Shown here: positions 16,052 to 20,203 of the stretch, in pieces
How positions within the stretch are numbered: position 1 is the stretch's first letter
How the letters are laid out: each line of letters opens with the position of its first letter
Assembly: GCF_040409695.1 (NCBI RefSeq)
Contig: NZ_JARWGJ010000221.1
Location: forward strand, 1 to 20,203
From: Longimonas sp040409695
GTDB lineage: Bacteria; Bacteroidota; Rhodothermia; Rhodothermales; Salinibacteraceae
Direction of reading: 5' to 3'
Length of the DNA stretch: 20,203 bases
Translations under genes and position numbers: made by a program
Notes under the pieces: generated by a model
What the model saw: only the letters and a program-made list of their open reading frames with translations
Databases searched by the model: none
What the model was told of the DNA's origin: nothing

Positions 16052-17167
16052 CTACACCGTTTGAGACGTCGAGGCGTTTGTCTCAGGATTGTTATCTCCA
16101 TCTGTCTCCTCCGTCTCCTCGTCCTCTTCGAGCGTTTCAGCGTCGGCATCGTCTTCCGGGGCCGCTTCTGGCTCGGGTTCGGGCTCTGTATCTGTCTCTG
16201 AGCTTTCGGGCTCTGTATCTGTCTCTGAGCTTTCGGGCTCTTGAATGAGCGTATCTGGGCTTACCGGAGCGGTGGTTGCGTCAGGCGGGGGGGGAGCATC
16301 GTTTGCATCGGCTTCTGGATCGCCGGTGCGCGCCTGTAGCGTAATGGAGCCATGCGTGGTACGGGCTCGAACCGAGGCATTCCCGCCGTGCAGCTGCGCC
16401 TCAAAGTGGTAGCCGGCCTCGCTCGTGCGTAGCTGCCGTGTGTCGTACGTTAGCCCGCGCGAGAACACGCGCCCCGCCTCGGTCTCGACGTCCATGCGGG
16501 CGGACGCCGTGTCGGGCACTGCGATGCGGATATTGCCGTTCTCGGTCTCTACGTCGACCGATGCGCCGGCTTCAAGGGCAGACAGATCCAGGTCGATATC
16601 CCCGTTTTTGATGCGCACCCGTACGTCGCCCTGGCCGTTCTGTACACGTATCGTACCGTGGGTCTGCTCCACATCGAACCCGCCCTGCAACCCGTTCAGG
16701 CGAACAGCCCCGCTGGAACGTCGCACGACAAGCGGAACGGATGCGGGGAGCACGCCCTCAACATCGATGCGGCTCTGCGTTGGGGCCGTTCCATCCAAAG
16801 CAAACGTGTAGCGCTGCTCAGTGCCTCGTTCTTCTACGGTGAGCCCGTCAAGCACTGTTTGGGCAGCGGTGGAGTCGCGCCCACGGGCTGTTTTCCTGAA
16901 CGTCCAGGTAGCGGTGTCATCGTCGTGGGCCTCTAACTGCAAGTACCCGCGCAGCCCATTCACCTCAAGCGTACGTCCGCGAAGTGCAACGGTCCGCTCT
17001 TCTGTATCGTGAACGGCCACCCGCCCAATTTCGAGAGCACCCTCTTCGGTCTCTTCAAGGCCCGGCGGCTCCTCGCCACAAGCGCTAAGCAGAAGGAGAG
17101 CAAGGGCGCCAACAAATAGAGGAAGCGACCAGCGGGGCCGAGGCAGCGTCAACAAAGCGTGTACCAT
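16052..17167 (-). CDS. DUF4097-type lipoprotein with acidic repeat tail
   Basis: Exported lipoprotein of 371 residues. The start is ATG 17165-17167, which gives a type II signal peptide (MVHALLTLPRPRWSLPLFVG...) with lipobox LSAC and lipidated Cys30; the longer open frame to 17452 overlaps ftsX and is rejected. Residues about 100-280 are a beta-strand-rich region of repeated short strands with Gly/Asn turns (SGAVRLNGLQGGFDVEQTHG, ENGNIRIAV). This is the pattern of DUF4097 putative adhesin domains. Residues about 283-371 are low-complexity Asp/Glu/Pro/Ser/Thr, including a duplicated ESSETDTEP. The ftsX stop lies only 22 bp upstream on the same strand, so the two are likely one operon. The function is unknown; an envelope or surface role is inferred. 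Confidence 0.8.
   Translation of the reverse strand: MVHALLTLPRPRWSLPLFVGALALLLLSACGEEPPGLEETEEGALEIGRVAVHDTEERTVALRGRTLEVNGLRGYLQLEAHDDDTATWTFRKTARGRDSTAAQTVLDGLTVEERGTEQRYTFALDGTAPTQSRIDVEGVLPASVPLVVRRSSGAVRLNGLQGGFDVEQTHGTIRVQNGQGDVRVRIKNGDIDLDLSALEAGASVDVETENGNIRIAVPDTASARMDVETEAGRVFSRGLTYDTRQLRTSEAGYHFEAQLHGGNASVRARTTHGSITLQARTGDPEADANDAPPPPDATTAPVSPDTLIQEPESSETDTEPESSETDTEPEPEPEAAPEDDADAETLEEDEETEETDGDNNPETNASTSQTV
16181..16234. repeat. 27-bp in-frame exact tandem duplication
   Basis: The 27 bases at 16181-16207 are repeated exactly at 16208-16234, followed by the first six bases of a further copy. On the minus strand the unit encodes nine residues, ESSETDTEP, in the acidic tail of the lipoprotein. 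The length is a multiple of three, so the frame is kept. Confidence 0.95.
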
Positions 17168-17189
17168 GGTTATGATAAGTCGATAGGAA

Positions 17190-18071
17190 TTAGTGCAATT
17201 CGACGCGGTTGATGAAGCGGCGTACTGCAAGGAACGAGCCGATCCAGCCAAGTAGCATGCCAAAAATAACCATGCCCCCGAGCAAGATCCATTCAAGGTC
17301 AGACGATACTCCGGCCAGCTGCGGGAAGTACTCGGTGGCACTCCGATAGAGGCCCCACAGTCCTCCGCCAGCCAATATCCCTGCAAGCAGACCCTGCAAG
17401 GCGCCCTCCACAAGAAACGGGCGGCGGATGAACGCATCGGTGGCGCCCACAAGTTTCATCGTGCGAATGAGCAGCCGCCGGGCATAGATGGTAAGGCGAA
17501 TGGTGTTGCCTACGAGAAAGAGCGCTGCAATGAGAATGATGGCTCCTACAGCCAGGCCCACGCTCCCGGCCATCTGGATGTTTTCCTGTACGGTATTAAG
17601 CAGCGGCTGGTTGAACACCACCTCATCCACATGGTCCCAGGTCTGCAGTGTGCTCTGCAGCTGCGACAGGCTATCGCCATGCACATGAGATGGCACGACC
17701 TGCAGCCGCACCGATGCAGGAAGAAACGGTTCGTCAATGAACGTATCCGAGCCCTCGCCAAACTCCTCTTGAAAGATCTGCTGGGCCTGCTCGCGTGAGA
17801 TGTACTCCGCGCTGGCTACGCTCGGATGCGTCTGAATCCGCGAAAACAGCGCTTCGGCTTCCGACTCACTGGCCTGTTCGGATACGAAGACCTCCATTTC
17901 GCCGACGCGTTCCTGTAGCCACGATAGCACCTGCTGCGCTTCCATTCCGAGCAGTGCCAGCGTGCCCAGCAGGAGAAGCGCAATTGCCATCGCTGCAGTC
18001 GAGGCGACCGCTGCAAAACGGGCGCGACGAAAGTTGGCAATGCCTTCGCGAACAGAAAAGAAGAACGACAC
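17190..18071 (-). CDS. ftsX: Cell division protein FtsX (permease-like)
   Basis: Membrane partner of FtsE that relays ATP hydrolysis to periplasmic activators of peptidoglycan hydrolases. I place the start at GTG 18069-18071 (MSFFFSVREGIANFRRARF), giving 293 residues; the ATG at 18152 adds a Cys-rich leader that is not family-like. TM1 is about 19-43, followed by an extracytoplasmic domain (44-165) with the FtsX pattern VEVFVSEQAS...VASAEYISREQAQQIFQEEFGE and DEPFLPASVRLQV. TM2 to TM4 are at about 167-189, 220-240 and 260-283. The cytoplasmic stretch RRLLIRTMKLVGATDAFIRRPFLVEG is the hallmark contact region for FtsE. The lipoprotein gene follows within 22 bp. Upstream is a 261-bp spacer with nothing recognisable. 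Confidence 0.92.
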   Translation of the reverse strand: MSFFFSVREGIANFRRARFAAVASTAAMAIALLLLGTLALLGMEAQQVLSWLQERVGEMEVFVSEQASESEAEALFSRIQTHPSVASAEYISREQAQQIFQEEFGEGSDTFIDEPFLPASVRLQVVPSHVHGDSLSQLQSTLQTWDHVDEVVFNQPLLNTVQENIQMAGSVGLAVGAIILIAALFLVGNTIRLTIYARRLLIRTMKLVGATDAFIRRPFLVEGALQGLLAGILAGGGLWGLYRSATEYFPQLAGVSSDLEWILLGGMVIFGMLLGWIGSFLAVRRFINRVELH

Positions 18072-18332
18072 GGGGCAATCAGGTGCAGTTAGGGGATGCA
18101 AACGGAGACGGCAACAGCGGAGGCATGCAGCACATTGCGGCAAGCCCTGCACATAGCAACGTACACACTCTTACGCAGAAAGTCGACCGCCGCACTTCGT
18201 TTCTGACGCAACAAGACGACGAAATAGGATCATGTCACCCCCAGGCGCGGCCTTGCAAGACCCGTTCTCTACGAGGGTCCATCTTGCGAGAGAACAAACA
18301 ATTCAATGACGAGAGGGCGGCTGTGTGGCTGA

Positions 18333-19988
18333 TCACGCAGCTGGCGAAAACGCGTCGCGCTCGGCAAACGCGGTGGCGGCATCGGGTTCGTCCTCGGCTA
18401 CGCCGTTGCCGATGAGGTGGTGGGTAATGCGCCAGGTGTGGTAGGCAATGCGGTCGAGCCAGCGCAGGTGGGCCAGCACGGTCAGCGCGTCGTCGGGCGG
18501 CAGCTGGTCGGTTGCAATCCGCTGAAACAGCTGCGGACGCTGGGTACGCCGCCGGTCGGCCAGGGTCTCGGCGGCGTCTCGAATCGTGTCGATGGCCTCA
18601 TATCGCTGGTCGGCTGCCCCATTCTGGGCGGCCTCTTCCCGTTCCATCTGCTGGCGCACCTGTCGCCAGGCCGGGCGCAGCGTATGTTCAAGCGGCTGCA
18701 CTTCGGTTTCGTAGAGCGAGGCCGGGGTATTGGGCCGTTCTTGCAGCGCACGCACCAGCCGGTCAAGGTGGTCCAGTGCGTGCAGGGTAGACAGATGCCG
18801 CTCCGACTCATCGGCATCGTTCAGTGCATCGAGCTTGCCGACAAAGGCGCGCGTGTCGGTCAGAGCCTCCTGAATGGCGGCCCAGTCAGGGGGCGGGCGT
18901 TTGGGATCGAGGCAGGCGGGCGCTCGCTTTAGCACAGCAGCGGCCGTCGACTGCACGGCCCGCCGGGCTGCCTCGCTGGCCATGGAAGGCACCTCCATCA
19001 CGCTGTCGTCGAGGTAGCGTGTTAGGCGGGGGGCATCGTCTGGAATGAGCCGCTCTACGTATTGAGCAAAGGGCGTGAGTATGGGGACGAAAAGAAGAAT
19101 GCCCATCAGGTTGAACACCGTGTGGAAGGCGGCAATCACAAGCGCCTCATCGCCCTGCGTAAAGGCCACCATCCAGGTGTCGACGCTCCATACAAACACC
19201 GGCAGCAGCGCAAAGGCAACAACACCGGTAGCCACGTTGAACAAGATATGCGCCAGTGCTGTCCGCTTAGCAGGAATCGAGGCGCCAATGCTAATAAGCG
19301 CCGCCTTCACCGTCGTGCCCAGGTTCTGCCCGATCACCAGGGCAGCGGCCTGGTCGATCTCAATGGCCCCGCTGTAGAGCGCGGTCAGCGTCGTAGCCAC
19401 TGCGGCACTCGACGACTGCATGAGCACCGTCATGAGCGCGCCAATGCCAACCAGCAGCGCCCAGCTGCCCCACGACCGCGTCGCCCATACGCTTAGGTCG
19501 ATCGTTTCGGCAAGTCCGGCTGTTCCGGACTGCAACACGTCGATGCCCACGAAGATCACCCCGAATCCAGCCAGCGCCATGCCGGCCTGGGCCCAGCGGT
19601 CGCGCAGGAGCAAGCGCATCAGCGCCCCCACCCCGATCATGGGCAGCGCAATGGTGCTGATCGACAGCTTGAGTCCAAACAGGCCCACGAGCCATCCGGT
19701 GCTGGTCGACCCCAGGTTGGCCCCCAGAATAACCCCCAGCGCCTGCGGAAACGTCATCAGCCCGGCGCTCACAAACCCGATTGTTGTTACGGTCGTGGCG
19801 CTCGACGACTGCACGAGCGCGGTGAGCCCAACCCCCGAGGCCAGGGCGCGTGGTGTCGTATCCGTAAACCGCCCCAGCACATTCCGCAGTGCGCTGCCTG
19901 CCGCCGCCTTCAGGCCATCGGTCATCAGAATCATGCCAAGCAGAAAGAGCCCGATGCCCCCAAGTACGGTGGCAGCAATAGACAGCAT
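18333..19988 (-). CDS. Na/Pi-cotransporter family protein with PhoU-like tail
   Basis: Sodium-coupled phosphate carrier of the NptA/YjbB (SLC34-like) type, 551 residues from ATG 19986-19988; a GTG two codons upstream is also possible. The membrane half has the inverted-repeat signature twice: LVQSSSATT (59-67) with GANLGS (89-94), and LMQSSSAAV (189-197) with GQNLGT (220-225). About eight membrane segments run to residue 320. The remaining 230 residues are hydrophilic and helical, consistent with the PhoU-like domain found in bacterial members. Bacterial members may export or import phosphate; the direction is not evident. No pho genes lie nearby. It precedes ftsX by 261 bp on the same strand. 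Confidence 0.9.
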   Translation of the reverse strand: MLSIAATVLGGIGLFLLGMILMTDGLKAAAGSALRNVLGRFTDTTPRALASGVGLTALVQSSSATTVTTIGFVSAGLMTFPQALGVILGANLGSTSTGWLVGLFGLKLSISTIALPMIGVGALMRLLLRDRWAQAGMALAGFGVIFVGIDVLQSGTAGLAETIDLSVWATRSWGSWALLVGIGALMTVLMQSSSAAVATTLTALYSGAIEIDQAAALVIGQNLGTTVKAALISIGASIPAKRTALAHILFNVATGVVAFALLPVFVWSVDTWMVAFTQGDEALVIAAFHTVFNLMGILLFVPILTPFAQYVERLIPDDAPRLTRYLDDSVMEVPSMASEAARRAVQSTAAAVLKRAPACLDPKRPPPDWAAIQEALTDTRAFVGKLDALNDADESERHLSTLHALDHLDRLVRALQERPNTPASLYETEVQPLEHTLRPAWRQVRQQMEREEAAQNGAADQRYEAIDTIRDAAETLADRRRTQRPQLFQRIATDQLPPDDALTVLAHLRWLDRIAYHTWRITHHLIGNGVAEDEPDAATAFAERDAFSPAA

Positions 19989-20044
19989 AGACACGTCGTT
20001 ACGTATGAACTAAGTAAGTCGGCGAAAATACGTTTACACCTTGT

Positions 20045-20194
20045 GTCATCGCGAGGAGGGAGCCTGCGACCGACGCGGCGATCTCATGCGTCGGTTGAAG
20101 CGGTTTATCCTGCTTATAAGGCACAAGATTGCACTCCAAGAGCACTTCCTCGCTGCGCTCACAGCGCCACGTCGCTGGCGCTCCTCGCAATGAC
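20045..20194. repeat. Imperfect inverted dispersed-type repeat
   Basis: GTCATCGCGAGGAG (20045-20058) and CTCCTCGCAATGAC (20181-20194) are complementary at 13 of 14 positions. Similarity in the arms continues past the ends (GCGAC near 20066, GTCGC at 20171). Sequences beginning GTCATTGCGAGGAG are dispersed, non-coding repeats in many Bacteroidota genomes, from memory. The small minus-strand frame across it (20202-19999) is a spurious product of the repeat, not a gene. Confidence 0.7.
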
Positions 20195-20203
20195 ATACTC
20201 AAG

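Noticed and set aside
15800..16149. Short minus-strand frames between the membrane protein and the lipoprotein, suggestive of a gene remnant
   Set aside because: Peptides such as LTEAGYMSRIDKGG look protein-like, but overlap real coding sequence on both sides and match no family I can name.
17168..17452. Upstream extension of the lipoprotein frame
   Set aside because: It overlaps ftsX and lies before a perfect lipoprotein signal peptide at 17167, so ATG 17167 is the start.
18072..18152. ATG 18152 as the start of ftsX
   Set aside because: It adds 27 residues rich in Cys and Arg not seen in FtsX; the conserved start region begins at GTG 18071.

Overview
This window is about 20.2 kb of high-GC chromosome carrying mostly housekeeping genes. 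It suggests a halophilic or marine member of the Rhodothermia side of Bacteroidota (Salinibacter/Rhodothermus-like). The grounds are inference: acidic tails on exported or membrane proteins, pyrimidine- or AT-rich leaders without clear Shine-Dalgarno sequences before most starts, and gene families common in that group. No marker gene fixes the taxonomy.

Region 1 (1-3328, + strand) is a thiamin operon: a 5'-truncated thiO, then thiS, thiG, a thiE/tenI-like gene and thiD, closely spaced, followed by tRNA-Arg(ACG). ThiO makes dehydroglycine, ThiS carries sulfur, ThiG joins these with deoxyxylulose phosphate to make the thiazole, and ThiD phosphorylates the pyrimidine. The fourth gene lacks several residues usual in ThiE and resembles TenI, so the coupling enzyme may be elsewhere. 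A strong bidirectional hairpin (3344-3373) separates this unit from purF.

Region 2 (3401-9744, - strand) holds purF (Fe-S type with a short propeptide), a YfiM-like exported protein, an NSS-family sodium symporter, a MarC-family membrane protein and a CPBP intramembrane protease with an acidic tail. A gene-free stretch (7191-7786) contains a 216-bp MITE-like element with IS5-type ends and a TTA target duplication, flanked by short tandem duplications.

Region 3 (9993-15923, + strand) carries nrnA-like DHH phosphoesterase, pepA, pdxA, ftsE and a multi-pass membrane protein of unknown function. PdxA and ThiG both belong to pathways that consume deoxyxylulose phosphate.

Region 4 (16052-19988, - strand) holds a DUF4097-type lipoprotein directly downstream of ftsX, then a Na/Pi-cotransporter-like protein with a PhoU-like tail. 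ftsE and ftsX are therefore in the same neighbourhood but on opposite strands and not in one operon. The right edge (20045-20194) is an imperfect inverted dispersed repeat.

I see no CRISPR array, phage, toxin-antitoxin or defence island. The most interesting items are the MITE-like element, the TenI-like gene in the ThiE position, the ftsX-linked acidic lipoprotein, the unknown membrane protein and a recurring pattern of exact two-copy tandem duplications of 12-27 bp.
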